Assembly (NCBI RefSeq): GCF_008801715.1
Contig: NZ_VZPG01000001.1
Coordinates: 992,001-1,056,000 of the forward strand
Source of the DNA: Pseudochrobactrum saccharolyticum
GTDB lineage: Bacteria; Pseudomonadota; Alphaproteobacteria; Rhizobiales; Rhizobiaceae
Direction: 5' to 3'
Length of the DNA stretch: 64,000 nt
The position numbers and the translations under genes were made by a program. The number at the start of each line of letters is the position of its first letter. Position 1 is the first letter of the stretch. Below, in pieces: positions 1 to 7,305 of this stretch. Below the pieces are notes generated by a model that was not told where the DNA came from, searched no databases, and worked only from the letters and a program-made list of their open reading frames with translations.

Positions 1-287
1 GACGTGAGTTTTTTGAATTTGCAGCCATGCGCTATCGCGGCGAGGATGGTGCCAAAGCCTTCCGTGAAGAAAACCGGATTACAGTTTTTCTCGGTGGTCT
101 GGTGATTGCCGGATTTATGGCGATACCGCTCATCAATTTGCTGACACCGCTTTTCGCCGCTGCCATGATGGTGCACCTGCATAAAGCCCTGAGCGGTAAG
201 AAACCGGTCACTAGAGCGCCGTGTGCCAGACTTGGCACACGGCGCTCTAACACTTTTAAATTAGAGCATAATTTTACCTTAAACTGA
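1..287 (+). CDS. CysZ/EI24-like membrane protein, C-terminal part
   Basis: This reading frame enters from the left edge and stops at 285-287; its start lies outside the window. The visible part holds a hydrophobic segment and then the stretch NLLTPLFAAAMMVHLHKAL. That pattern is typical of the C-terminus of EI24/CysZ-type integral membrane proteins, which are linked to sulfate uptake. The last 25 or so codons, from about 211 onward, are not family-like: they are read out of the palindromic repeat at 212-312, which also provides the stop codon. The family end was probably near the residues SGKKPV. The family call rests on a short fragment, so it is tentative. Confidence 0.55.
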   Translation, partial: REFFEFAAMRYRGEDGAKAFREENRITVFLGGLVIAGFMAIPLINLLTPLFAAAMMVHLHKALSGKKPVTRAPCARLGTRRSNTFKLEHNFTLN

Positions 288-312
288 TCCAAGTTTAAGG
301 AATTATGCTCTA
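212..312. repeat. composite palindromic element, copy 1 (two palindromes)
   Basis: Two near-perfect palindromes lie in tandem: 212-249 (arms beginning TAGAGCGCCGTGTGCC) and 262-312 (arms beginning TAGAGCATAATT), separated by a 12-nt AT-rich spacer. The same two palindromes recur in inverted orientation at 53431-53535 with an almost identical spacer. The arrangement resembles rhizobial intergenic mosaic elements. The element covers the last codons of the CysZ-like gene and ends 25 nt before the next gene's start. Either palindrome could act as an RNA hairpin on either strand. Confidence 0.85.
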
Positions 313-337
313 TCAACCGCCATTAATTGAGAGAACC

Positions 338-976
338 ATGCGCATTGCCTGCCTGCATACGGCCGCCAGTAATATTGAAATTTTCGGGAAAGCTGCCTCA
401 GCCTTGCAGCTTGATGCCGGAGATATCAGCCATGCGGTTCACTGTGAGTTGCTGGAAGCAGCAGAAAAGCAGGGAGGCCTTACACGAGCCATTGAAATGG
501 CAACGCTGCATATCATCCAAAACCTCATCACTGAGGCAGATGCAGTTCTTGTGACCTGTTCAACCCTTGGTGCAATCGCTGACAGTGCCCGCACCGCATT
601 TACCAAGCCGGTTCTGCGCACAGACCGTGCTTTGGCAGAGCAGGCTCTGGAGAGCGGTTTATCTGTGAGTGTTCTTTGCACTGCCCCGACAACACTGGAG
701 CCGACGACAGAATTATTCCGTCAGGTCTTTGTCAATGCGCAGGCCGCACCGGATATCAGGCTGATTGACGGTGCATGGGATTTATTCCGTGCCGGTGAGA
801 TCAAAGCCTATGAAAGAGCAATCGCAGATGCTGCGAACGCCGCTCATGATACAGGCAGCCAGCTGGTAGTTCTGGCGCAAACCTCTATGGCAAATGCCGC
901 TGCACTTATCCGCCACAAGACACACGTGCTTGATGCACCAACTGCCGCCCTGCGCCAGCTTCTGCACCGTGTTTAA
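338..976 (+). CDS. Aspartate/glutamate racemase family protein
   Basis: The 212-residue protein starts MRIACLHTAASN and carries VLVTCSTLGAIAD near residue 80 and VVLAQTSMANA near residue 180. These match the two active-site segments of the Asp/Glu/hydantoin racemase superfamily, in which a Cys or Ser-Thr pair acts as the acid/base. The first segment has Cys (TCST), but the second has Thr-Ser in place of the second Cys. True two-Cys racemisation is therefore doubtful, and a decarboxylase or isomerase relative is possible. I chose the ATG at 338 because the upstream in-frame ATG at 305 lies inside the repeat. The gene converges on nth, and the two stop codons overlap by two bases. Confidence 0.7.
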   Translation: MRIACLHTAASNIEIFGKAASALQLDAGDISHAVHCELLEAAEKQGGLTRAIEMATLHIIQNLITEADAVLVTCSTLGAIADSARTAFTKPVLRTDRALAEQALESGLSVSVLCTAPTTLEPTTELFRQVFVNAQAAPDIRLIDGAWDLFRAGEIKAYERAIADAANAAHDTGSQLVVLAQTSMANAAALIRHKTHVLDAPTAALRQLLHRV

Positions 977-1698
977 TCGTCGATCCGCTTCAGCGGTGCC
1001 GGAATCGTATTGGTTTTCTGCGCCGATTTGCAAATATCGGCGATCACGCAATTGACGCAATCCGGCGTGCGGGCCTTGCAGACATAGCGGCCATGCAGGA
1101 TCAGCCAGTGATGGGCATGCATCATAAATTCTGCCGGAATGATCTTCACCAGCTTGGCTTCGATCTCATCCGGTGTTTTGTAAGGCGCAAGACCGATCCG
1201 GTTGCCTATTCGCAGAATATGCGTATCCACCGCCATTGTCGGTTGGCCGAAAGCCATATTCAACACCACATTGGCTGTTTTGCGCCCCACCCCCGGCAAA
1301 GTCACCAGCGCATCACGGTCACCCGGCACTTCACCGCCGAAATTATCAATCAGCGCCTGAGACAATAAAATTGCATTCTTTGCTTTATTGCGCCACAGGC
1401 CGATGGTGCGAATATAATCACCGACAACCTCTTCACCCAGATCGACCATTTTTTGCGGTGTATCAGCAATGGCAAACAAAGCCCGTGTTGCTTTATTCAC
1501 GCCCGCATCGGTTGCCTGCGCCGACAGCATCACCGCCACCAGCAGCGTGAAAGTGTTGACGTGCTCAAGCTCGCCTTTCGGCTCCGGACGCTGCACGGAA
1601 AACCGCCGGAAAATCTCATGGATTTCTGCCGGTGTATAAAGCGTGCCGCTGACACGACGCTGAGATTTTGCGGGAATCTGGGTCTGGTTGTTCTGCAT
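973..1698 (-). CDS. nth: Endonuclease III, DNA glycosylase/AP lyase
   Basis: The 241-residue protein removes oxidised pyrimidines from DNA and cleaves abasic sites in base-excision repair. The helix-hairpin-helix LPGVGRKTANVV with its catalytic Lys is present, followed by the catalytic Asp in AVDTHILR. The C-terminal 4Fe-4S ligand set has the expected Cys-X6-Cys-X2-Cys-X5-Cys spacing (CKARTPDCVNCVIADIC). The ATG at 1698 (MQNNQTQ) is preferred over the upstream start at 1782, whose extra 28 residues are not family-like. The gene is divergent from the DUF2244 gene at 1850, a common rhizobial pairing. Confidence 0.95.
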   Translation of the reverse strand: MQNNQTQIPAKSQRRVSGTLYTPAEIHEIFRRFSVQRPEPKGELEHVNTFTLLVAVMLSAQATDAGVNKATRALFAIADTPQKMVDLGEEVVGDYIRTIGLWRNKAKNAILLSQALIDNFGGEVPGDRDALVTLPGVGRKTANVVLNMAFGQPTMAVDTHILRIGNRIGLAPYKTPDEIEAKLVKIIPAEFMMHAHHWLILHGRYVCKARTPDCVNCVIADICKSAQKTNTIPAPLKRIDD

Positions 1699-1849
1699 GG
1701 CATTTATATAGTAAGCTATAAGCAAGAAGCCTATCTGCAAGCTTGCCGCAGGCTGGAGTGCCGTGCTCTTTTTCGGGCACACAAAGGTGCTCTAGCATTT
1801 CATGCTGCCGAGCTTTTACCAACGATATGTGACCCCGAGAGTTATTGCC

Positions 1850-2368
1850 ATGAATGCACCTTACCATCCGGACGGTGCTGATCCGGACGCCTATGGCGCA
1901 GAGTTTTTCAAAGCGACCCTGCTTCCTTACCGCTCGCTTTCACCGCGCGGTTTTCAGATCATGATTTTAAGCCTGCTGCTGCTCTGGGCCTGTATCGGCA
2001 TGGTTTTCATGCAGATCGGCGCATTGCCAGTAGTCGGGCCGGTGGTCGGACTGTTCGGACTGGATATTGCCCTGATCTATCTGGCGTTCCGGCTTAATTA
2101 TTATGCCGCCAGACAACGAGAAGAAATTACGGTTTCACGCGAACAGTTGCTCATCAGGCAAGTCTCCGCTTCAGGACGTATCCGCGCATATCAGTTTAAT
2201 CCTTTCCGCACACGGTTTCACATTACCCGTAAAGATGATATCGGCATTATCCAGATGCAGCTGCATAGTGACGGCAGAACTTTGGATATCGGCAGATTTT
2301 TGCCGCCCGATGACCGCGAGAGCTTTGCAAGTGCTTTTTCCAACGCCCTGACACGCAGCCGCCGCTGA
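1850..2368 (+). CDS. DUF2244 domain membrane protein
   Basis: The 172-residue protein opens with a short soluble region, then FKATLLPYRSLSPRGF, then two hydrophobic segments around residues 36-58 and 62-82. A soluble C-terminal half contains the DUF2244-type stretch around VSREQLLIRQ and ends in DDRESFASAFSNAL. The function of DUF2244 proteins is unknown. The ATG at 1850 gives the usual length; an in-frame ATG at 1802 would add 16 unrelated residues. It is divergent from nth and 27 nt upstream of rbsK, so it may be cotranscribed with rbsK. Confidence 0.8.
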   Translation: MNAPYHPDGADPDAYGAEFFKATLLPYRSLSPRGFQIMILSLLLLWACIGMVFMQIGALPVVGPVVGLFGLDIALIYLAFRLNYYAARQREEITVSREQLLIRQVSASGRIRAYQFNPFRTRFHITRKDDIGIIQMQLHSDGRTLDIGRFLPPDDRESFASAFSNALTRSRR

Positions 2369-2395
2369 CGATCGGGTTTAAATACCGGATGTTTT

Positions 2396-3277
2396 ATGAT
2401 TACGATTATCGGTTCGATTAATTTTGACCTCATCGTCCGCAGTCCGAAACTGCCGGAGCCCGGTGAAACCCTCACAGGCAGAAACTTCTCAACAGCCGCC
2501 GGCGGCAAAGGTGCCAATCAGGCACTCGCTGCCGCACGTGCCGGTGCATCCGTGCGTATGGTCGGTGCTGTTGGTGATGATTCCTTCGCTTCGCAGGCCG
2601 TTGCATTGCTGCGTGCCGACGGCGTGGATCTGACCCGAGTCGCCACACGCGGCGATGCCACCGGTATCGCGCTCATCACTGTTGAAGACAGCGGCGAAAA
2701 TACCATTATCGTCATTCCGGGTGCCAATGGTCTGGTTACGCAAGACGATGTAAACACCGCTGATCTGGATGGCGGTTATCTGCTTCTGCAAATGGAAATT
2801 CCGCTGCCGACGCTGGAAAAAGCCATCGCTGCATCGGAAACCAGCGACACAACCTGCATTCTCAATACCGCGCCTTGGCGCGATGATGCCGCAAGCCTGT
2901 TGCCGCGCGCCGATATTATTATTGCCAATGAAACGGAATTTGATCTGGCCAGTGTTCAGCTTGAATTGTCCGGCGATGACCGTCAGGCCAGAATGATCGA
3001 CTTTGCCGAACATTATGGCCGTACCATTATCGTAACGCTGGGTGCGCAGGGCATTATGGTGGCAACACCGGACGAGCATTACAGCCTGCCCGCCCTGAAG
3101 GTTAAGCCGGTGGATACGGTTGGTGCCGGTGACACATTCTGCGGCTATCTCGCGGCCGGTCTCGACAGCGGCCTGTCTTTGCGTGATGCCTGCCAGCGCG
3201 CTGCAAAGGCAGCATCGCTCGCATGCCTGAAAGCCGGTGCTCAGCCTTCCATTCCTTACGCGGCAGAAGTCCAGTAA
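2396..3277 (+). CDS. rbsK: Ribokinase (PfkB family)
   Basis: The 293-residue sugar kinase phosphorylates D-ribose, feeding the pentose phosphate pathway. It shows the N-terminal PfkB signature region (GSINFDLIV, then AAGGKGANQALAAARAG), the NETE motif (IIIANETEFDLAS), and the C-terminal anion-hole and catalytic-base motif VDTVGAGDTFCGYLAAG. Length and motif order are normal for ribokinase. A bidirectional terminator follows immediately. A nucleoside hydrolase gene converges on it; that enzyme releases ribose from nucleosides, so the pair suits a nucleoside-salvage role, although they are transcribed separately. Confidence 0.9.
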   Translation: MITIIGSINFDLIVRSPKLPEPGETLTGRNFSTAAGGKGANQALAAARAGASVRMVGAVGDDSFASQAVALLRADGVDLTRVATRGDATGIALITVEDSGENTIIVIPGANGLVTQDDVNTADLDGGYLLLQMEIPLPTLEKAIAASETSDTTCILNTAPWRDDAASLLPRADIIIANETEFDLASVQLELSGDDRQARMIDFAEHYGRTIIVTLGAQGIMVATPDEHYSLPALKVKPVDTVGAGDTFCGYLAAGLDSGLSLRDACQRAAKAASLACLKAGAQPSIPYAAEVQ

Positions 3278-3281
3278 AAGA

Positions 3282-3310
3282 AAAGGCCGGAGCAATCTCC
3301 GGCCTTTTTT
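3282..3310. terminator. Bidirectional terminator between rbsK and nucleoside hydrolase
   Basis: The stem GGCCGGAG / CTCCGGCC (3285-3292 with 3297-3304) closes on the loop CAAT. It is followed by a T run on the plus strand and preceded by an A run that gives a T run on the minus strand. It serves both convergent genes. Confidence 0.9.
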
Positions 3311-3323
3311 ATCGTCTCTATAT

Positions 3324-4259
3324 TTAAAGCGTTGCGATACGCTCAGTCAGCAATGTGAAGAAACCTTCGTGGTCAACATCGCGCATCACGATTGCATTTT
3401 TCGGGCGTTTGGTAACACCCCACCAGTCGATTACCGACATACCGAGGCAAAGCTCAGACGCGGTTTCGATCTCAACATTGCAATGACGGCCTGAATAGAG
3501 TTCCGGCTTCAGCAGATAGGCAATCACATTCGGATCATGCAGCGGTCCGCCGTCTGTACCGTATTTTTCCTCATCAAAGCGTTCGAAAAACTCTAGCATT
3601 GCCACACAGGCATCACCCACCTTGTTACCAAGCGAGCGGAAAGCCTCAATACGTTTTGCGGTTGTCAGCGCCTTATGGGTAACATCCAGCGGCATCATCA
3701 CAATCGGCACACCGGAGGCATAAACGACTTTCGCCGCTTCCGGATCCACATAGAAGTTGAACTCAGCGGTTGGCGTGATATTGCCGCCTTCAAAGAAACC
3801 GCCGCCCATCAGCACGATTTCCTGAATGCGGGAAGCGATTTCCGGTGCCTTGTTCAGCGCCAGCGCAATATTGGTCAAAGGTCCGAGAACGCAAAGCGTG
3901 ACTGTGCCCGCAGCTTCATGCAGCAAAGTCTCAATGATGAAATCCACACCATGTTGCTTGTGCAGTTTCATCACCGGCTCAGGCAGATCAGGACCATCAA
4001 GACCGGTGCGGCCATGGACTTCCTCTGCAGTAACCAGCGGACGAACCAGCGGCTTGGACGCACCTGCAAAAACCTTTGTCTGCGGCTTGCCTGCCAGCTC
4101 GGCAATTTTCAGAGAATTATGCTGCGTCAGAGGCAAAGGCACATTACCGGCCACAGCAACAATACCCAGCACATCCAGCTCCGGACTTGCCAGAGCCAGC
4201 AGGATTGCCAATGCATCATCCTGCCCCGGATCTGTGTCGATAATAATTTTGCGGGCCAT
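3324..4259 (-). CDS. Nucleoside hydrolase (inosine-uridine preferring family)
   Basis: The 311-residue enzyme hydrolyses ribonucleosides to base and ribose. The Ca2+-binding signature DTDPGQDDA sits at residues 8-16, and the C-terminal GGPLHDPNVIAYLL contains the family's His-Asp pair. ILMGG-like EIVLMGGGFFEGG and EFNFYVDPEAA are also present, as in the IunH/RihA group. I chose the ATG at 4259 (MARKIIIDTDPG) because an AAGGGA Shine-Dalgarno lies about 8 nt upstream; earlier in-frame ATGs would add up to 14 residues. Substrate preference cannot be told from the sequence. Confidence 0.9.
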   Translation of the reverse strand: MARKIIIDTDPGQDDALAILLALASPELDVLGIVAVAGNVPLPLTQHNSLKIAELAGKPQTKVFAGASKPLVRPLVTAEEVHGRTGLDGPDLPEPVMKLHKQHGVDFIIETLLHEAAGTVTLCVLGPLTNIALALNKAPEIASRIQEIVLMGGGFFEGGNITPTAEFNFYVDPEAAKVVYASGVPIVMMPLDVTHKALTTAKRIEAFRSLGNKVGDACVAMLEFFERFDEEKYGTDGGPLHDPNVIAYLLKPELYSGRHCNVEIETASELCLGMSVIDWWGVTKRPKNAIVMRDVDHEGFFTLLTERIATL

Positions 4260-4392
4260 CAAAGCCATCCCTTTCATCAAAAAATCTGCGCATGGCGTCA
4301 TGTGAACTCATGAGCTTTCAGGCGCACTATAAATGCAGTGAAATTATTTTCAGCACGAATCTTGAACGATAACGCACATATCAGCTGTTGCT

Positions 4393-4423
4393 CTTGAAGT
4401 GGAGCTTTTCTCAAGCCATATAA
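4393..4423 (+). promoter_or_regulatory. Sigma-32-like heat-shock promoter of hsp20
   Basis: CTTGAAG at 4393-4399 is followed after 16 nt by CCATATAA at 4416-4423. This fits the heat-shock sigma factor consensus (CTTGAA, then CCCCAT-type -10). Transcription would start near 4430 and give a leader of about 52 nt. A second CTTGAA at 4361 lacks a well-spaced -10. Confidence 0.55.
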
Positions 4424-4429
4424 AGAACA

Positions 4430-4477
4430 GGAAAACGCCGCTACGGGTTTTCCCCAAACGGTCGCTCTTAAGGACTG
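4430..4477 (+). promoter_or_regulatory. ROSE-type RNA thermometer in hsp20 leader
   Basis: The leader folds into two hairpins. The first is GGAAAAC (4430-4436) paired with GTTTTCC (4447-4453), extended inward by CCG/CGG. The second holds the ROSE signature: UCGCU at 4462-4466 pairs with the Shine-Dalgarno AGGA at 4471-4474, leaving G4464 unpaired as in known ROSE elements. The stem extends through G4461-C4475, G4460-U4476 and C4459-G4477, with loop CUUA. The hsp20 ATG is at 4482. The expected effect is masking of the ribosome site at low temperature and opening on heat shock. Confidence 0.75.
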
Positions 4478-4481
4478 AACA

Positions 4482-4922
4482 ATGACCAGACTTACACCTT
4501 TCTCCAGCCCGCTGCTGCTGGGTTTCGATACGATGGAAAAAACGCTGGAACGGATTGCTAAATCCGGTGACGGCTATCCGCCATATAATATCGAAAGACT
4601 GCGCAGTTCTGCGCAGGATCAGGAACAACCGGTTCCTGAGAAATTACGCATCACACTTGCTGTTGCCGGTTTTTCTGATGACGATCTGGAAGTTACGACT
4701 GAAGATAACCAGCTGGTTATCCGCGGACGGCAGACCGATGAATCCGAGCGGGAATATCTGCATCGCGGCATTGCTGCACGTCAGTTTCAGCGTGTTTTTG
4801 TGCTGGCAGACGGTATGCGCGTGGTCAACGCGGAACTAAAAAACGGATTATTGTCGATTGATCTCGACAGACCGGAACCAGAACGCCTCGTCAAGCGTAT
4901 TAGTATAAACGTGAAAGAGTGA
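4482..4922 (+). CDS. Small heat-shock protein, Hsp20/IbpA family
   Basis: The 146-residue ATP-independent chaperone holds unfolding proteins in the cytoplasm. The N-terminus MTRLTPFSSPLLLGFDTMEK is typical of rhizobial Hsp20 proteins. The alpha-crystallin domain spans about residues 50-140 (LRITLAVAGFSDDDLEV through NGLLSIDLDR). The C-terminal I-X-I anchor is seen as RISIN. Heat-shock control is supported by a sigma-32-like promoter and a ROSE thermometer that overlaps the AGGA Shine-Dalgarno. The DUF1150 gene follows 144 nt downstream. Confidence 0.93.
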   Translation: MTRLTPFSSPLLLGFDTMEKTLERIAKSGDGYPPYNIERLRSSAQDQEQPVPEKLRITLAVAGFSDDDLEVTTEDNQLVIRGRQTDESEREYLHRGIAARQFQRVFVLADGMRVVNAELKNGLLSIDLDRPEPERLVKRISINVKE

Positions 4923-5066
4923 CCGTTCTCAGGATTATAAAAGAACTGTAAAGGGTTCATTGTTATAATCAGCTCCGTGGTTGCAGTTTTATCGGCTGAT
5001 AAATGCAACTGCAAATGCTCTCGAAAGGCAGCGTCAATTTTGAGCTGCCAGGACAGGAGGCCTAAA

Positions 5067-5318
5067 ATGACTGCTGACAAACACATTTTTACAGAATTCG
5101 AATTTGCCCATCTCGGCGAAGGTGAAATCGCCTATTTGCGCAAAGTTCGCTCCGAAGATTTGTCACGGCGCTTCCCTGCATTACCACCAATGGCGCCGGG
5201 CATGGAACTCTGGGCTCTCTTCGGCGCCAGCGGAACTCCGATCATGCTTTCCGATATGCGCGCCACAGCATTGGCCGGAGCACAGGAACATGAACTCCAC
5301 ACAGTGATGCTGCATTAA
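5067..5318 (+). CDS. DUF1150 family small protein
   Basis: The 83-residue protein has the DUF1150 pattern: FAHLGEGEIAYLRKVRSEDL near the start, PMAPGMELWALFGASGTPIML in the middle, and a C-terminal AQEHELHTVMLH. Its function is unknown. The ATG at 5067 is set by a strong AGGAGG at 5055-5060. DUF1150 genes are commonly found next to hsp20 genes in alphaproteobacteria, which suggests a role in heat stress or a partnership with the chaperone; that is inference from context. A strong terminator follows. Confidence 0.85.
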   Translation: MTADKHIFTEFEFAHLGEGEIAYLRKVRSEDLSRRFPALPPMAPGMELWALFGASGTPIMLSDMRATALAGAQEHELHTVMLH

Positions 5319-5353
5319 GCGCATCCTGAAAAGTGAAACCGGTTAAACACATT

Positions 5354-5388
5354 AAAACCCGCCTGTATCACAGGCGGGTTTTGTTTTT
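5354..5388. terminator. Bidirectional terminator after DUF1150 gene
   Basis: AAAACCCGCCTG (5354-5365) pairs with CAGGCGGGTTTT (5371-5382) around a 5-nt loop, followed by a T-rich tail on the plus strand and an A run on the other side. It separates the DUF1150 gene from convergent ptsN. Confidence 0.9.
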
Positions 5389-5482
5389 ATTCCCGCTTCA
5401 TGAAAAATGCCGCGCTGCACAGGGCAAACACGGCATTTTTAATTCCACTCAACCCTGCTTACTCAGCAGAATTATCAGCTTT

Positions 5483-5947
5483 TCAGGCCGCATTGGATGC
5501 AGGCGGTGCAATCAAAAACGAATGCAGAGCCTGCGCATCAACGGTGCCGCGCAATTTGGCAACCATATCCGGATCGCGCAGCAAACGCGCAATACGGGAC
5601 AGTGCCTTCAGATGATCGGCGCCGGCATTTTCCGGTGCAAGCAACAGAAAGACCAGATCAACCGGCTGGTCATCCAGTGCTTCAAAATCCACCGGCTGCT
5701 CAAGACGCGCAAAAACACCGGTAATTTTACTGATATTCGGCAGTTTGCCATGTGGTATCGCGATGCCGTTGCCAACACCGGTAGACCCCAAACGCTCACG
5801 CTGAGTCACAGTTTCAAAAACTTCTCGCTCAGAAAGACCTGTGAGTTCAGCAGCCTTCTCAGCCAAGATCTGCAATAATTGCTTCTTGGAGCTTGCCTTC
5901 AGCGAAGGGATAATCGCCCCTGGCTGAATCAGATCGCTAAGATCCAT
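5483..5947 (-). CDS. ptsN: Nitrogen-related PTS regulatory protein EIIA-Ntr
   Basis: The 154-residue EIIA-type phosphocarrier is the last protein of the PTS-Ntr cascade and has regulatory rather than transport roles (potassium and nitrogen homeostasis). The phosphorylatable His lies in GNGIAIPHGKLP. The C-terminal segment PVDLVFLLLAPENAGADHLKALSRIARLLRD is standard for PtsN. I chose the ATG at 5947 (MDLSDLI), which has GGAG 4 nt upstream and the family's usual N-terminus; ATGs at 5956 and 5968 are in frame. It lies downstream of hpf in the same orientation, but 485 nt and hpf's terminator separate them, so ptsN probably has its own promoter. Confidence 0.93.
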   Translation of the reverse strand: MDLSDLIQPGAIIPSLKASSKKQLLQILAEKAAELTGLSEREVFETVTQRERLGSTGVGNGIAIPHGKLPNISKITGVFARLEQPVDFEALDDQPVDLVFLLLAPENAGADHLKALSRIARLLRDPDMVAKLRGTVDAQALHSFLIAPPASNAA

Positions 5948-6381
5948 TTTCTCCATTCCTTCTCTCATGCGGAGTAATCATCTCCGTAACCGGGAGGTGC
6001 AGTGATCTACTGCCCATTCAACAGATACTCAAGTCAAATTCGCGATTCTACTCACACTTTTCACGCATCAAATCCGTAACGCATTGATTTCAATCATAAA
6101 TAAAAATTAAAAAAAGATTACAACACGCATTCACTGACGCCTGCTTCGCGGCATTCCGCTCAAGGTACACCAGTAACACAAAAATTCCTATCTCTAGATA
6201 TCGTGAATAACAGCTGCAACCACGCAGAAAACAGGGCAGAAAACATTATTTGATTTTTTATATGTTATTTCAGTGAGTTAAAATATGAGAAAAATTTCAA
6301 GTTTTTTGATTGATGTATAAATACATCCGGAAACGGGACAGGCACCCCACTCATCGCTTCAATATTCTGTTCCGGAAAAGC
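5948..6381. other. AT-rich intergenic region upstream of ptsN
   Basis: There is no credible gene on either strand in this roughly 430-nt stretch. Around 6060-6130 and 6230-6310 it is markedly AT-rich, as expected for a promoter-bearing region for ptsN. I could not pick out a convincing -35/-10 pair. Confidence 0.5.
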
Positions 6382-6418
6382 AAAACCCCGCTATCTGCGG
6401 ATTCGCAAATAGCGGGGT
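6382..6418 (-). terminator. Terminator of hpf
   Basis: ACCCCGCTAT (6385-6394) pairs with ATAGCGGGGT (6409-6418), and an inner stem TGCG/CGCA closes on GATT. Read on the minus strand, the hairpin is followed by TTTTG and another T run, as expected for hpf transcription. Confidence 0.85.
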
Positions 6419-6432
6419 CTGTCTGTTCAGCC

Positions 6433-7023
6433 TTAAACGCGGGCTGCCTGTGCGACTCTGGACGGATCAATCCAGCCAATATTGCCATCCGGACGACGAT
6501 AGACAATGTTGACTTCTTCACTTCCTGCATTGCGGAAGACCAATACAGGATGCTCTGTCAGATCAAGCTCAACAACGGCAGATGCAACACTCAGCGTGCG
6601 CAGGGAAACGGATGATTCCGCGACGATCGTCGGCGCATAATCCTCAGGAAGATCATGATCTTCGTCGGGAGCCGGTTCCATCACGCTATAGGCGATATTC
6701 TGATGATTGTTGCGCGCTGACTGAACCAGAGAGCGGGACTTGAGGCGGCGCATATAGCGGCGCATCCTTGTCTCCAGCTTTTCAGCCGCTGCGTCAAAAG
6801 AAAATTGCGGATCCTGCGCTTCTGCAGAAGACTGCAGAGTCGCTCCGGTATCCAGATGCAAAGTGCAATCCGTAGTAAAACGGGAACCTGATTTAACGAC
6901 TGTAATTGTACCGGAAAAGCCACCTTCGTAATATTTGCTAACAGCATCACGGACACGGTCTTCAATTCTGATGCGGAAAGCATCACCGATGTCCATATGT
7001 TTACCCGAAACGCGGAGACTCAT
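6433..7023 (-). CDS. hpf: Ribosome hibernation promoting factor, long form
   Basis: The 196-residue protein inactivates ribosomes in stationary phase by pairing 70S particles. The N-terminal S30Ae/RaiA domain (MSLRVSGKHMDIGDAFRIRI) spans about residues 1-100. After a linker, a C-terminal dimerisation domain of about 55 residues (IVAESSVSLRTLSV to RRPDGNIGWIDPSR) marks the long form. The start at 7023 has GAGG about 10 nt upstream. In most rhizobia rpoN sits directly upstream; here there is only a 282-nt non-coding gap. Confidence 0.95.
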   Translation of the reverse strand: MSLRVSGKHMDIGDAFRIRIEDRVRDAVSKYYEGGFSGTITVVKSGSRFTTDCTLHLDTGATLQSSAEAQDPQFSFDAAAEKLETRMRRYMRRLKSRSLVQSARNNHQNIAYSVMEPAPDEDHDLPEDYAPTIVAESSVSLRTLSVASAVVELDLTEHPVLVFRNAGSEEVNIVYRRPDGNIGWIDPSRVAQAARV

Positions 7024-7244
7024 GTGGCAGTACCTCGCTGTCTATATTCGAACACCTCAATCTAACCACAAGCGAAGGCATTGCGCAAAGCGAACTGACA
7101 TAAAATAAAATAAACTTTGCATGTGCCAAAAGAATATGCGGACAGCTCTTTGATTGACACAATCAGTCACTATATAAGCGCCTGTCGAAAATTCCGGCGA
7201 AATAAACGTCCGTCATCAAAATCATCAACGATTTCAAATAAATT

Positions 7245-7265
7245 CGGGAGCAGAAACTGCTCCCG
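7245..7265 (-). terminator. Perfect hairpin downstream of lptB
   Basis: CGGGAGCAG (7245-7253) and CTGCTCCCG (7257-7265) form a perfect 9-bp stem with a 3-nt loop, 41 nt past the lptB stop. The T tail on the minus strand is poor (AATTTATTTG), so it may be an inefficient terminator or a 3'-end stabiliser. Confidence 0.6.
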
Positions 7266-7305
7266 GGATTCGCTGACCTGTAGCTCTTAGCGTAAAATTC
7301 TGAAC

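Noticed and set aside
305-337. Upstream in-frame ATG for the racemase-family gene
   Set aside because: It lies at the end of the palindromic repeat and adds 11 residues with no family similarity; the ATG at 338 gives the normal N-terminus.
7101-7129. Minus-strand promoter for hpf (TTGGCA-N17-ATTTTA)
   Set aside because: The -10 box is poor, and several equally weak pairs exist in this AT-rich gap, so none was annotated.
7124-7145. Sigma-54-type promoter (TGGCAC) upstream of hpf
   Set aside because: TGGCAC is present on the minus strand, but the required TTGC element at the fixed distance is not.
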